A DNA stretch of 49,137 nt, taken from the NCBI GenBank assembly GCA_029555925.1, contig JAKPQU010000047.1, positions 1 to 49,137 on the forward strand. The letters are read 5' to 3'. This stretch comes from Bacillota bacterium (lineage in GTDB: Bacteria > Eremiobacterota > SpSt-956 > JAKJGF01). Positions 1-8,865 of this stretch are shown here, piece after piece (positions within the stretch are counted from its first letter, which is position 1; every line of letters begins with the position of its first letter). A program made the position numbers and the translations under genes. The notes under the pieces are model-generated. The model saw nothing but the letters and a program-made list of their open reading frames with translations. It searched no databases and was not told the origin of the DNA.

Positions 1-284
1 ATTTGCCTTATTTAATTTGTTTTACAGACAATAAATTAGCCCTTATTTAATTTCTAATACTATAGAAAAAACGAATTTTTCTTCTCCAGAGCCTGCCAGT
101 CAGAAGCTTTTTATGGATACCCTTTTACCTGTAGCGGTACTATAATTTACAACTGGCATTTTGTCCTTCGGAGACTCCGTTGCTCCAGAACCTGGCAGTG
201 GAAAGGATTTAAAAAAATATTACTTTTCGGATAGGTTCTTAACCAGTAATTGAAAAGATATAACCGATATGATATATTCTACTT
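1..284. other. Leading stretch without a recognisable gene
   Basis: I see no open reading frame with a start signal here. The stretch contains two loosely similar segments around 86-104 and 182-200 (both contain CTCCAGA followed by CCTG), possibly degenerate repeat remnants, and a short palindrome CGGAGACTCCG near 167. Its last 35 bases hold a promoter candidate for rsmE. Confidence 0.4.
250..278 (+). promoter_or_regulatory. Sigma-70-type promoter candidate for rsmE
   Basis: TTGAAA at 250-255 and TATATT at 273-278 are separated by exactly 17 bp. Transcription would start at about 284-286, which is the A of the rsmE start codon at 285. No Shine-Dalgarno sequence is present upstream of that start, so the mRNA may be leaderless. 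This is inference from spacing and consensus only. Confidence 0.45.
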
Positions 285-1019
285 ATGAGCATACCAAGAT
301 TTTACATAACGGAAGAATATATAAAAGACGGACTTGTAATAATTGAAGGCCCTGATTTGAAGCATCTCGTAAGTGTACTTCGCTGCAGAAAAGGAGACAT
401 TTTTGATGTTTTTAACACTTCAAACAGGGAATACACAGTAGAAGCAGTGGAAGTAAAACATGACAGAGTTACTGCCAGAATCATCCGGACAGAATACAGA
501 TACGTAGAACCTTCTTTACAGGTAATACTCTGTCAATCTCTCCCGAAGGGACAGAAGATGGATTTTATAGTGGAAAAAGCTGTCGAAATAGGAATAAAAG
601 AGATACAACCTGTTATAACTGCCAGAAGTATTAATTCAATAAGTCCTCAAAAACTGGAAAGATGGAGGAAAATTGCAAAATCCGCAACACAGCAGTCAGG
701 AAGAATGACCATAGCAGAGATAAAAGAACCTGTCACTTTCAACCAATCTTTATCTCTTGTAAAACCCGGAGACCTTGGTTTTTTATTTTCTCTCAGTTCT
801 ATATCTCTGAAAAAGATGTTAAGAGAAAAAAGTAAAAAAAGTGAAAAAATTTTTATATTTATAGGGCCTGAAGGTGATTTTACAGAAGAAGAAATTTCTC
901 TAGCCATGTCTCATAACCTTCAGACTGTATCACTGGGAAAAAGAATACTCAGAACAGAGACGGCAGGCTCTGTAGCTCTGTCTATTATTTTATATGAGCT
1001 AGAGGAGGGTTATTTATGA
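285..1019 (+). CDS. rsmE: 16S rRNA (uracil-1498-N3)-methyltransferase RsmE
   Basis: The 244-residue protein matches the RsmE family in length and layout: an N-terminal PUA-like part (about 1-75) followed by a SPOUT methyltransferase domain. The SPOUT signature is visible as QSLPKGQKMD and KAVEIGI (about 85-105), FIGPEGDFTEEE (about 195) and the C-terminal knot motif LGKRILRTETA (about 218-228). The enzyme uses S-adenosylmethionine to methylate U1498 in the decoding centre of 16S rRNA. The start ATG lacks an SD and lies directly at the predicted transcription start. The stop codon overlaps the next ATG (ATGA), so the HEAT-repeat gene is probably translationally coupled. Confidence 0.93.
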   Translation: MSIPRFYITEEYIKDGLVIIEGPDLKHLVSVLRCRKGDIFDVFNTSNREYTVEAVEVKHDRVTARIIRTEYRYVEPSLQVILCQSLPKGQKMDFIVEKAVEIGIKEIQPVITARSINSISPQKLERWRKIAKSATQQSGRMTIAEIKEPVTFNQSLSLVKPGDLGFLFSLSSISLKKMLREKSKKSEKIFIFIGPEGDFTEEEISLAMSHNLQTVSLGKRILRTETAGSVALSIILYELEEGYL

Positions 1020-2083
1020 GGTGTTTAAAATGTGATAAAGAATCCATAAGCAGGGATACATGTTCTAACTGCGGTGCATCCCTTAAGGAACAGATACAGG
1101 AAATGATTAAAGAACTGAACAAAAAGGGGAAAAATAAGAAAGGTGTTATAAAAACCCTGGGAACTACAAAGGATTTAAGGGTAGTTGTTCCCATACTGGA
1201 GATTGCAATGAAAGATGACGATCTGGACTGTCGTCTTGAGGCAATAGAGGCTCTTGCAGAGCTTCAGGACAGAGATGTTGTGGATGCCCTGATGGGTTCC
1301 CTTCTTAAAGATAAAATGCCTGAAATAAGAGGTGCAGCAGCAGAAACAATAGGAAGGCTCAAAGGACATAAAGCACAGGAAGCACTTATAAAAACCCTTG
1401 ATGATAATGTACCTGAAGTAAAGATGAAGGCATTAAAAGCCCTGGAAGAACTGGCGACTAGAGACTGTATAAATGCGATGGCCCGTATGCTTACAGCCCA
1501 GGATCCACGAGTGGAAAGGGCTGCCCTCGAAGGACTTCAGAGGCTTGGTTATGAGATAAAATGGGACGGAGACAGGGTGGCAGAGGTAAAATTCAAATCT
1601 GTAAAAAGATCAAATTTCATTATACCTGTAATCTTTATTATGCTCATAGTTACTGCAGGTTTTTTTATTTACAAATCGGCAAATCCTGAGAAAAATTATG
1701 CAGCAGGTGTTGAACATATAATTACAAATTGTGAGTTTACAGGTAAAGAACTGTTTTCGCTCAATCAGGAACTGGAAAAATCCAATCTTGAACAGACAAA
1801 GATTTCCCAGATTAATGTTAAATCAGGCAGTGTAGAAGCAAAATTCCGAAATTTAAGGAATTCTCTGAATTCTTTAAAACCACCGCTGAAATATAATGCA
1901 ATACATACAGAGCTCGGGAAGATACTTGATATCTATATAAGTCGAACAAGAGGGCTTATATCTGAAAATATGTATATTGATTTCAAAAAAAACATAGATG
2001 ATAATTATAAAATGATAGAGGACTGCCAGGGCAGACTCGTTGAGCTAAAGCTTCAGATTAAGAAAGTGAAGAGTGATTTATAA
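1016..2083 (+). CDS. Zinc-ribbon and HEAT-repeat protein with one membrane helix
   Basis: This 355-residue protein starts with a zinc ribbon (C3, C6, C16, C19). PBS-lyase-type HEAT repeats follow (about 45-180), each with the alternating pattern seen in LEAIEALAEL and RGAAAETIGRL. One hydrophobic segment at 200-219 is a probable transmembrane helix. The remainder (220-355) is charged and helical, probably on the other side of the membrane. HEAT repeats bind proteins, so a scaffold role is likely, but the partner is unknown. An SD (GAGGAGGG) lies inside the end of rsmE and the start overlaps its stop codon. A heptad array begins a few bases after the stop codon. Confidence 0.75.
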   Translation: MRCLKCDKESISRDTCSNCGASLKEQIQEMIKELNKKGKNKKGVIKTLGTTKDLRVVVPILEIAMKDDDLDCRLEAIEALAELQDRDVVDALMGSLLKDKMPEIRGAAAETIGRLKGHKAQEALIKTLDDNVPEVKMKALKALEELATRDCINAMARMLTAQDPRVERAALEGLQRLGYEIKWDGDRVAEVKFKSVKRSNFIIPVIFIMLIVTAGFFIYKSANPEKNYAAGVEHIITNCEFTGKELFSLNQELEKSNLEQTKISQINVKSGSVEAKFRNLRNSLNSLKPPLKYNAIHTELGKILDIYISRTRGLISENMYIDFKKNIDDNYKMIEDCQGRLVELKLQIKKVKSDL

Positions 2084-2086
2084 TAC

Positions 2087-2290
2087 TGATAACTGGTAAC
2101 TGGTCACTGTTAAAAGATATTTATCCTCTATGAAGGATTCAAATTGATAAATGGAGAATTTAAAAAAGTTGAGTTTTAAATTTAATCTATAGGAATTTTG
2201 TCAGATGTCTTTATGATAGAATATTAATTCTGCAGAAACTGCAGTCATTGATTTTACAGGTAACTTCCGTGTCACGTGTCACGCGTCACG
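2087..2290. repeat. Two heptad arrays between HEAT gene and plsX
   Basis: At 2087-2109 units GATAACT, GGTAACT and GGTCACT follow the HEAT gene. At 2268-2290 units GTGTCAC, GTGTCAC and GCGTCAC lie just before plsX in the opposite orientation. No gene is seen between them. Confidence 0.8.
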
Positions 2291-2316
2291 ATACTTTATA
2301 AAAAGGTGATTTAAGC

Positions 2317-3303
2317 ATGAGAATAGCCATTGATGCAATGGGAGGAGATTTTGCTCCAAAGGAAATAGTTCTCGGTGGTATAGAAGCTGCTATTGAATAT
2401 GGAGTAGAGGTAATTTTAGTGGGAAACGAAACGGAAATAAAAAAATGTATGGAAGGAACTCCCGCCAGTCCGCTTGTCCATATTCGCCATGCCTCTGAAG
2501 TAATAGGAATGGATGAGTCTCCGTCTAAAAGTATAAGGAAGAAAAAAGATGCATCTATAGTAATAGCTGCACAGTTAGTAGGTGAAGGGAAGGCAGATGG
2601 TGTAGTGGCGGCAGGTAATACAGGAGCCGCTATGGCAGCATGCCTCTTTAAGACAGGCCGTATCCCCGGTGTGGAAAGGCCGGCTATTGCTACACTCTGG
2701 CCGGGAATTTACGGCACAGTTATTATGCTCGATGCAGGAGCAAATAAAGATTGTAAACCCGGCTTTTTAGTTGAATTTGCTCTTATGGGAGATGCCCTTG
2801 CCAGATCCGTTTATAAGATAGAAAATCCGAAGATAGGACTCCTTAATATCGGAGAAGAATCCACTAAAGGTAATGAACTTACCCTTGAAACATATAAATT
2901 ACTTTCGAATTCAGATCTTAATTTTATAGGAAATGTTGAAGGAACAGAACTCTTATTTAATAAAGCCAATGTAGTAGTATGTGACGGTTTCACCGGTAAC
3001 ATGGTGCTCAAAACAGGTGAAGGTGCAGCCAATTTTATTGTAGCTCTCATAAAACAGGAGGCTATGAAAATATGGCCAGACGGTAATTTTTCAGATGAAT
3101 TTAAGACAATAATGAGTAATGCAAAGAAAATACTCGATTTCTCCGAACATGGCGGTGCTCCTCTGATTGGTATCAATGGTGTCTGTATAATCACCCATGG
3201 ACGGGCAAGGGCAAAAGCAATTAAAAATGCCATAAAAATGGCTATAAAATTTGTAGAAAGCGGTTTTGTTAAAGAAATAGCAAGTAAATTTAAGGTTCAT
3301 TAA
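2317..3303 (+). CDS. plsX: Phosphate acyltransferase PlsX
   Basis: The 328-residue protein opens with MRIAIDAMGGDFAPKEIVLG, the hallmark of PlsX, and keeps the family length. Further conserved stretches are AAGNTGAAMAA (about 105), GANKDCKP (about 145) and VCDGFTGNMVLK (about 225). PlsX makes acyl-phosphate from acyl-ACP and phosphate at the membrane, feeding PlsY in phospholipid synthesis. It is often found next to rpmF and fab genes; here it stands alone between rRNA- and tRNA-modification genes. The SD AAAAGGTGAT is well placed upstream of the ATG. Confidence 0.95.
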   Translation: MRIAIDAMGGDFAPKEIVLGGIEAAIEYGVEVILVGNETEIKKCMEGTPASPLVHIRHASEVIGMDESPSKSIRKKKDASIVIAAQLVGEGKADGVVAAGNTGAAMAACLFKTGRIPGVERPAIATLWPGIYGTVIMLDAGANKDCKPGFLVEFALMGDALARSVYKIENPKIGLLNIGEESTKGNELTLETYKLLSNSDLNFIGNVEGTELLFNKANVVVCDGFTGNMVLKTGEGAANFIVALIKQEAMKIWPDGNFSDEFKTIMSNAKKILDFSEHGGAPLIGINGVCIITHGRARAKAIKNAIKMAIKFVESGFVKEIASKFKVH

Positions 3304-3332
3304 ATTTTTAATAATTCAGCTGACCTGTAAAT

Positions 3333-3366
3333 CGTCACGCGTAACGCGTGACGCGTGACGCGTTAC
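3333..3366. repeat. Palindromic heptad array between plsX and mnmG
   Basis: The array reads GTCACGC, GTAACGC, GTGACGC, GTGACGC, GTTAC. The first units are inverted relative to the later ones, giving perfect short stems such as CGTCACGCG paired with CGCGTGACG. It could fold as a hairpin in RNA or DNA. Confidence 0.8.
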
Positions 3367-3436
3367 ATATAACCGGCAATTATTACCCTGTAGCCCGCAC
3401 CGGTTCACTGCTCACTTGTTAAAGAGGTAAATTCAT

Positions 3437-5317
3437 ATGATTCCCTATCCCCGAAAATATGATGTCATAGTTATAGGAGGAGGCCATGCAGGGTGTGAAG
3501 CCGCCCTCGCCTCTGCCAGAACAGGCTGTCAGACTCTTCTGCTTACAATAAATCTTGATACGCTGGCACTTATGCCATGTAATCCAAGTATAGGAGGGCC
3601 TGCGAAAGCAAACCTTGCAAGAGAAGTAGACGCTCTTGGAGGCGAAATGGCAATTAATACAGATGAAACTCATGTACATATAAGAATGTTAAATACCAGT
3701 AAGGGCCCTGCTGTTCACGCTCTTCGCGCCCAGTCAGATAAAGTTAAATATAAAAACAGAATGAAAAGAGTTCTGGAAAACCAGGAAAATCTTGACATCA
3801 AACAGGCCATGGCAGAAGAAATTATGATTTCCAATGGCCATGTAACCGGTATTCTCACTCAGACAGGTAATTTTTACGAAGGAAAAACTGTCATAATTAC
3901 AACAGGTACCTTTCTCAGAGGGACGGTACATATAGGGCTGACAAATTTCCCTGCCGGGAGAGCAGGAGAATTTCCGTCCAATCAATTATCTCTGTCGCTG
4001 AAAAAAGCAGGTCTTGAACTTGGAAGGCTTAAAACAGGCACGACGCCGAGAGTAAATAAAAATACTGTAGATTTTTCTAAAACAATACCCCAGGAACCTT
4101 CACAGGAACCACTTGTTTTTTCTTTTATGTCTCCCGAAGTACTTCCGGGGAAACAGCTCTGCTGTTATCTTACCTATACAAATGAAAGAACAAAGGAGAT
4201 AATATTAAAAAATCTTGACAGGTCTCCCCTTTACAGCGGAAAAATTACCGGCATAGGGCCGAGATACTGTCCATCCATAGAAGATAAAATTTTTAAATTT
4301 CCCGATAGAATATCCCATCAGGTCTTTCTTGAACCTGAAGGGATTGATACGAATGAGATATATGTTCAGGGTATGTCGACAAGTCTACCTGAAGATGTTC
4401 AGCTCGCCATGTTAAGAACTGTGCCCGGCCTTGAAGAGGTTGAAATAATGCGTCCCGGCTATGGTATTGAATATGATTTTGTATTTCCCACACAGCTCTA
4501 CCCCACTTTAGAAACAAAAAAAATAAAAGGTCTTTATCTTGCCGGACAGATAAACGGCACATCAGGGTACGAAGAAGCGGCAGCTCAGGGAATTATGGCA
4601 GGCATCAATGCTTCCCTGAGCGTAAAAGGTAAAGAACCTTTTATTTTGAGCAGATCGGAAGCATATACAGGTGTACTTATAGATGATTTGATTACAAAAG
4701 GAACTTCAGAGCCTTACAGAATGTTTACTTCCAGAGCAGAACATCGTCTTATGCTCCGCCAGGACAATGCAGATCAGAGGCTTACCGGAAAGGGTTACAA
4801 GATAGGACTCGTTTCGGAAGAGAGATATAAAAAATACTGTGAAAAAATGGAACAGATAAAGAAAGAAACCAGAAGACTCGAAGCGGTCAAAGTAGGTCTT
4901 GGCCCGGGACAAAGAGAGAAATTTATAGAAATTACCGGCCATGAGCCACAGGAAAATATTTCCTTAAAAGAATTGCTCAGAAGACCTGATATAACCTACT
5001 CATCTCTTGCACCACTTGACACAGAAAGGCCAGAACTTCCGAAAAGTGTTATAAAACAGATAGAAATAGAAATTACATATGAAGGCTATATAAAAAAAGA
5101 ATTGCAAATGATAGAGAAAGCTCATAAACTGGAACAAATGCTGATACCGGATAATATTGATTATCATAATATACCTTCTCTATCACGGGAAGGACGAGAA
5201 AAACTGGATAAAATTCGTCCCATGTCAATAGGCCAGGCAGGAAGAATAGCAGGTGTAACACCGTCGGATATTTCCATACTCACTGTTTATATAAGGAGCA
5301 GAAAGGGTGAAGGGTGA
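3437..5317 (+). CDS. mnmG: tRNA uridine 5-carboxymethylaminomethyl modification enzyme MnmG (GidA)
   Basis: The 626-residue protein has the N-terminal FAD-binding motif [15 protein letters not shown] (about 9-23), the MnmG signature [11 protein letters not shown] (about 48-58) and the conserved block [16 protein letters not shown] (about 370-385). With MnmE it modifies U34 of several tRNAs. MnmE and RsmG, its usual neighbours near the replication origin, are not in the window. The SD AAAGAGGTAA precedes the ATG. The last codons and the stop codon lie inside a heptad array (AAGGGTGAAGGGTGAGTC), so the end of the protein may have been reshaped by repeat expansion. Confidence 0.96.
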   Translation: MIPYPRKYDVIVIGGGHAGCEAALASARTGCQTLLLTINLDTLALMPCNPSIGGPAKANLAREVDALGGEMAINTDETHVHIRMLNTSKGPAVHALRAQSDKVKYKNRMKRVLENQENLDIKQAMAEEIMISNGHVTGILTQTGNFYEGKTVIITTGTFLRGTVHIGLTNFPAGRAGEFPSNQLSLSLKKAGLELGRLKTGTTPRVNKNTVDFSKTIPQEPSQEPLVFSFMSPEVLPGKQLCCYLTYTNERTKEIILKNLDRSPLYSGKITGIGPRYCPSIEDKIFKFPDRISHQVFLEPEGIDTNEIYVQGMSTSLPEDVQLAMLRTVPGLEEVEIMRPGYGIEYDFVFPTQLYPTLETKKIKGLYLAGQINGTSGYEEAAAQGIMAGINASLSVKGKEPFILSRSEAYTGVLIDDLITKGTSEPYRMFTSRAEHRLMLRQDNADQRLTGKGYKIGLVSEERYKKYCEKMEQIKKETRRLEAVKVGLGPGQREKFIEITGHEPQENISLKELLRRPDITYSSLAPLDTERPELPKSVIKQIEIEITYEGYIKKELQMIEKAHKLEQMLIPDNIDYHNIPSLSREGREKLDKIRPMSIGQAGRIAGVTPSDISILTVYIRSRKGEG

Positions 5318-5412
5318 GTCGTGAGTCGTGAATATTGAGTCGAGGCGTTTTATACCCCCCCGGGGATGAAATACGCATTACGCATTACGAAACCACCTGT
5401 CACGCGTCACGT
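5306..5412. repeat. Heptad arrays at the mnmG 3' end and before queD
   Basis: GGTGAAG, GGTGAGTC and GTGAGTC-type units overlap and follow the mnmG stop codon (5306-5343). A second group (about 5372-5412) includes GCATTAC, GCATTAC and GTCACGC, in the opposite orientation and just ahead of queD. Confidence 0.75.
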
Positions 5413-5436
5413 TCATAAAGAAAGGCCGGTTTTAAT

Positions 5437-5790
5437 ATGTATACTCTTATTATAAAAGAACATTTTGATGCAGCTCATTTTCTTGAAAATTATATGGGTA
5501 AATGTGCAAATATTCATGGACATACATGGCATGTAGACGTAGAAATAGAGGGGGAAAGTCTGGATAAAACAGGTATGGTTGTAGATTTCGGAGAGGTAAA
5601 AAAAATCATTAAATCCATTCTGCCTGACCATGAATTTTTAAACAGAGTTCTTTTTATCAACCCTACGGCAGAAAATCTCTCCAAGTATTTTTTTATGTCT
5701 CTTGAAGATACATTCAAAGACAGATCTTTCAGAGTTAAATCCGTAACTGTCTGGGAAAGTCTTTCCTGCGGATGCCGCTACAGCCGGTAG
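5437..5790 (+). CDS. queD: 6-carboxy-5,6,7,8-tetrahydropterin synthase QueD
   Basis: The 117-residue protein belongs to the 6-pyruvoyl-tetrahydropterin synthase family. Zinc ligands are H14, H28 and H30 (IHGHTWHV). C23 of the KCANIHGH motif is the expected catalytic cysteine, and the terminal WES motif carries the conserved glutamate. QueD converts dihydroneopterin triphosphate to the precursor of 7-deazaguanine (queuosine, preQ0). No other queuosine genes are in the window. The SD AAAGG lies upstream. The family also has folate and biopterin branches; the C-xxx-HGH motif favours QueD. Confidence 0.9.
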   Translation: MYTLIIKEHFDAAHFLENYMGKCANIHGHTWHVDVEIEGESLDKTGMVVDFGEVKKIIKSILPDHEFLNRVLFINPTAENLSKYFFMSLEDTFKDRSFRVKSVTVWESLSCGCRYSR

Positions 5791-5830
5791 CCGTTCTGTA
5801 ATCGGGATATTACTCACTATTCACGACTCA

Positions 5831-6886
5831 CTACTTTTTTAACTGTTTCAACTGTTTTTCCAGAATTGCTTTCTGTTCCTTCGAAGTTTTTAATTCGTTT
5901 TGAAGTTTTTCAATCTCTTTATAAATGTTTGTAATAGCACTGATTTGCCTTGATTTTTCACCCAACTCTTTCTGGAGACGGTCTCTTTCTTCTACAATTT
6001 CATCATAATTTTTCTTTATTTCGTCATATTTATTTGTTTCTTCCAGTAATTTCTGGCTGTGAACAGTTGTAATAGAAGCAATCTGACGTAATCGTTCATT
6101 TAATTCTTTCTGAAGATTCTCTTTGTCCCTTATAGCTTCTTCATATCTATCCAGGTCCCCCGCCCCTGTTTCAATAGACATGAGCCTTTTTTGTGTTTCC
6201 TGTAATTCTCGTTTAAGCTTCCCGTTTTCCAGCAGAACTACTGTGTAGTTATCCTCAAGATTTTTATATTTCTCCAGGTCTTTTTTCAGATCTTCGGCGT
6301 TGCCGTAAGAACCATGCTTTTTAATTTCATCCAGTTCCTGGACCAGTTCCGCAACTTTTTTATCTCTTTTATAAATATCTTCTGCCAGTTCTTTGTACTG
6401 TTCTACCATATCAAGTAAAGCCTGTTCTGCTTCACTTATAAGTTTATCCTGTTCATGCTTGTCCTGTTCCAGTTTTTCATAATCTTTAAAGAGCTCGTCA
6501 TATTCTTTTGCCTGTTCGTTAAAATCGTTATTTGCTTTTGCAAGCTCTTTTTTCAAATATTCTTCCGATTTTTTCAGTTCTTTGTAAGTTTCCAGTTCTT
6601 TTTCAAGCTCTTCTATTTTCTTAAGATATTCTTTAATTTTAATATCAGAGTCATCTTTTTTTTCATCCTGGCCTTCTTTTTTAGGCTCTCCCGGGAAAAT
6701 CAATTTTACGCCGATTACTTTTCCATAATCTATCAGGTCTTCTCTTAATATTATATATTTAAACTGTTTTCCGGACAGTTTTTCTTTCTCAGCTTTAAGT
6801 TTTTTGTCCTTTATGGCTGTTTTTAGCTGTTCTATAGTGAGCTCTATTATTTCTGCTGCTTCTTTTAATGTATATTTAACAGACAT
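5831..6886 (-). CDS. Coiled-coil protein with N-terminal helix-turn-helix-like domain
   Basis: The first 60 residues (YTLKEAAEIIELTIEQLKTAI and onward) resemble the MerR/excisionase-like winged helix that reads DNA or senses partners. From about 75 to 351 the protein is an almost unbroken coiled coil rich in Lys, Glu and Leu heptads. A role as a scaffold or structural protein is plausible, but no function can be named. The SD GGGAAAGGAA precedes the ATG. The stop codon is followed directly by GTGAGTC-type heptads in the stop orientation relative to this minus-strand gene. It converges on queD. Confidence 0.7.
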   Translation of the reverse strand: MSVKYTLKEAAEIIELTIEQLKTAIKDKKLKAEKEKLSGKQFKYIILREDLIDYGKVIGVKLIFPGEPKKEGQDEKKDDSDIKIKEYLKKIEELEKELETYKELKKSEEYLKKELAKANNDFNEQAKEYDELFKDYEKLEQDKHEQDKLISEAEQALLDMVEQYKELAEDIYKRDKKVAELVQELDEIKKHGSYGNAEDLKKDLEKYKNLEDNYTVVLLENGKLKRELQETQKRLMSIETGAGDLDRYEEAIRDKENLQKELNERLRQIASITTVHSQKLLEETNKYDEIKKNYDEIVEERDRLQKELGEKSRQISAITNIYKEIEKLQNELKTSKEQKAILEKQLKQLKK

Positions 6887-7039
6887 AATATTCCTTTCCC
6901 GGATAATAGATTATAAAGAAGTATATAAAAAATCTCACATATTTGCAAGAAAAATTTCGGAAAATATTCAAAACCTTATAGCAAATTTTATAGAACACTA
7001 CCCAAAACCACGGTACATTAAAACTCCTGGCTCTGGTTT

Positions 7040-7114
7040 TTACTGACCTGCGTATAAGAGTTTTCATCTCCCATCACGAGAGCATATATGTATTATTTAT
7101 GTTCACATCAGCAA
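7040..7114 (-). mobile_element. MITE-2 copy, inverted and degenerate
   Basis: TTACTGACCTG at the left and ATATATGTATTATTTATG toward the right match the reverse complement of the MITE-2 family (see 29624-29720). The heptad core has shrunk to CATCACGAG. It lies between the start of the coiled-coil gene and the Trm112-like gene. Confidence 0.65.
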
Positions 7115-7136
7115 ATGTTCACATAAATCCATTATA

Positions 7137-7310
7137 TCAATTTTCTAACTTTATAGCCTGATCTATAAGCATAACCGGTATATCGTCTTTTATCTGGTAT
7201 CGAAGTTTACATTCATGACAGTCCAGGAATTCCTCTTTACCGCTTATATATTCGAGATCACCTTTACATCTGGGACAGGCTATTATTTTTAAAAGTTCTT
7301 CGGATATCAT
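7137..7310 (-). CDS. Trm112-family small zinc-ribbon protein (UPF0434/YcaR-like)
   Basis: This 57-residue frame begins at the ATG complementary to 7308-7310 with an SD (AGAAAGGAT) ahead of it. The protein reads [16 protein letters not shown] near the start, has C12, C15, C31 and C34 as a zinc site, and contains the typical IKDDIPVML stretch near its end. Trm112 proteins activate SAM-dependent methyltransferases in eukaryotes and archaea; the bacterial homologues are small proteins of uncertain partner. It is shorter than 60 residues and easy to miss. Confidence 0.9.
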   Translation of the reverse strand: MISEELLKIIACPRCKGDLEYISGKEEFLDCHECKLRYQIKDDIPVMLIDQAIKLEN

Positions 7311-7464
7311 AAAAAATCCTTTCTGGCAATCATTTTTTTATATAATATATTCTTTAATATGTGTTCAAATCCTTCATAAAAAATGCCTTTCCCCATGTGA
7401 CTTAAATTATTTAAATCAATTGCCTCTGAATAATTTTCATTTAAAGCTTAATTTTACTCCATTA

Positions 7465-7591
7465 TAGTGTATTTCATAACTTATTAGAATTTAAGTCGTC
7501 GTGACGCGTGACGGGTTTAATCCCTGCGCATCACGCATTACGCTTTACGCATTACGAAGTCATTATTTATGGATAGTTATGAAACTAACTA
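7465..7591 (+). mobile_element. MITE-1 copy a (127 bp, TA target duplication)
   Basis: The ends are TAGTGTATTTCATAACT and, read inward from the right, TAGTTAGTTTCATAACT: a 17-bp terminal inverted repeat with three mismatches. TA lies on both sides (7463-7464 and 7592-7593). The core consists of heptads (GTGACGC, GCATTAC). A related sequence at 17468-17522 lacks the element and has a single TA. TA duplication is typical of IS630/Tc1-mariner-type elements; no transposase is encoded. Confidence 0.8.
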
Positions 7592-7721
7592 TAAAAATGA
7601 AAATTCCTATACCGTTAAATTAAAAAATATGATATTATAAAAAATTAAGATTATCATGAATTTTGTAAAAGTCATTCTATAGACTGTACAAAATAATTAT
7701 AATCTCTCAAAAAAGTTTATT

Positions 7722-7812
7722 CTACTGAGGTAAGCATAAATAATACATAACTGTTCGCGTAACGCGTGACGGGAGGAAGACTTTTATTACATGCTTATGC
7801 TCAGGTCAATAA
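7722..7812 (+). mobile_element. MITE-2 copy, intact
   Basis: The left end CTACTGAGGTAAGCATAA and the right end TTATGCTCAGGTCAATAA are inverted repeats. The core contains GTAACGCGTGACGGGAGG. Its right end supplies part of the leader of the gene at 7828, whose SD (AATAAGGAGAT) starts at the element border. Confidence 0.75.
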
Positions 7813-7827
7813 GGAGATGTTCATAAA

Positions 7828-8409
7828 ATGCCCGATTATCAATATGATATTAGACTGGGATACAGTCCGAGAGACGGGAAATGGATTTTAGATGATGAAA
7901 GACTGTGGGTTGAAGTAGACGATATTGATGAAATGATAAACTATCTCAAAAGTACTGTCAAATTAAAAATGGAAGGAGAAATTCTTGTCAGAAAACATGG
8001 TAATAAATGGTATATGAGAGATGCCAGTAAATATATGCTTTTTAATAATCCGGAAGAAATGGCGACAGCCTTTAAAGAAATAGATGCAAATTATCAGGAT
8101 GAAATAATCCAGTCAGCAGAAACCGTTTTCGGTCGTAAAAAAGGTAAAAGAGGTATTGATATGAGCAAGGTACAGAGCTGGATGAAGGATGTCAGTACCA
8201 AGACAGAAATAGAGGTAAAGGAAGCAAAACAATATTGTGCCTGGCATAAAGACACTGAAATGGTTGCCACCTGTACAGGCTGTGATAAAGGGCTCTGTGA
8301 AAAATGTATCGGCAAACAGATCGAAGACAATGTTTTCTGTAACAGTTGCTGGACTCAATATAAATTCTCCCGCCATCTGGAGAAATTTAAGAAACAGAGA
8401 GAACAATAG
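7828..8409 (+). CDS. Protein with C-terminal B-box-like zinc finger
   Basis: In this 193-residue protein the N-terminal 90 residues form a mixed alpha/beta domain that I do not recognise (LGYSPRDGKWILDDE and LVRKHGNKWYMRD suggest a small beta-rich fold). After a basic linker comes a zinc module with C137, H140, C149, C152, C157, C160, C171 and C174, in the order used by B-box-type zinc fingers of bacteria. These usually mediate protein contacts. The SD AAGGAGAT is partly contributed by the adjoining MITE-2. The stop codon is followed by heptads in the stop orientation. Confidence 0.7.
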   Translation: MPDYQYDIRLGYSPRDGKWILDDERLWVEVDDIDEMINYLKSTVKLKMEGEILVRKHGNKWYMRDASKYMLFNNPEEMATAFKEIDANYQDEIIQSAETVFGRKKGKRGIDMSKVQSWMKDVSTKTEIEVKEAKQYCAWHKDTEMVATCTGCDKGLCEKCIGKQIEDNVFCNSCWTQYKFSRHLEKFKKQREQ

Positions 8410-8533
8410 GTCGTAACGCGTGAGGCAAACAAAGATTATTTATTGTAATAAATTATATTATTAGGTCGTAACGCGTGACGCGTGACGCGTGACGCGAACA
8501 AAGATCATTCATTTTAATAAAGATTATATTATA
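8409..8533 (+). repeat. Tandem duplication carrying heptads
   Basis: Two units share GGTCGTAACGCGTGA at the left, AACAAAGAT in the middle and ATTATATTAT at the right. The second unit carries additional GTGACGC heptads. The pair fills the gap between the zinc-finger gene and the DUF493 gene, whose start codon lies at the end of the second unit. Confidence 0.75.
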
Positions 8534-8808
8534 TGGAAAAAAACAATTTAAAAGATCTCGTAAAATTTCCTATCGATTATGAATTCAAAATTATAGGAAA
8601 ATCAGACAAACTGGATATTGAATATATTGCAGGACAGATTGAACTTATTACAAGCAGGAATTTCTCAAGAGAAGGAATAAGAAAAAGAGAGAGCACAAAG
8701 AAAACCTATTCATCCTATTCAGTTAAAATTTATCTTGAAGAATATAACGAACTTGAGAAGATTTATACCTTTTTTAAATCACAGGAATCTATAAGTTACT
8801 ATTTGTAA
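8533..8808 (+). CDS. DUF493 (YbeD/UPF0250-like) protein
   Basis: The 91-residue protein has the family hallmarks: FPIDYEFKIIGK near the start, a middle REST-KTYSSYSVKIYL strand pair and a C-terminal ELEKIYTFFKS helix. This small ferredoxin-like fold is proposed to be regulatory (the E. coli member is near lipB), but the biochemical role is unclear. There is no clear SD; the start follows an AT-rich repeat. It is followed by four GTGAARG-type heptads in the stop orientation. Confidence 0.8.
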   Translation: MEKNNLKDLVKFPIDYEFKIIGKSDKLDIEYIAGQIELITSRNFSREGIRKRESTKKTYSSYSVKIYLEEYNELEKIYTFFKSQESISYYL

Positions 8809-8865
8809 TAATATAGTGAAGGGTGAAGAGTGAAAAGTGAAGCTGTCACTGGTCACTGAAAAGGG

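Larger units (their letters stand above)
7311..7827. other. Intergenic region made of mobile elements
   Basis: No gene is seen in these 517 bases. They hold a complete MITE-1 (7465-7591), a MITE-2 (7722-7812) and AT-rich spacer. The DNA around the MITE-1 (7443-7464 plus 7592-7620) matches an uninterrupted sequence at about 17468-17522. Confidence 0.7.

Noticed and set aside
3333..3366. CRISPR array
   Set aside because: The 7-bp units have no spacers and vary in sequence; no cas genes are present.
6455..6748. Plus-strand Phe/Ile-rich frames opposite the coiled-coil gene
   Set aside because: They are antisense shadows of Lys/Glu-rich codons without SD or plausible composition.
5831..6886. Chromosome segregation (ParB or SMC-like) protein near parS
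   Set aside because: The coiled-coil protein has no ParB box or ABC-ATPase heads, and it is 12 kb from the parS-like site.
7340..7370. tRNA T-loop-like GTTCAAATCC
   Set aside because: No acceptor, D or anticodon stems can be formed around it.
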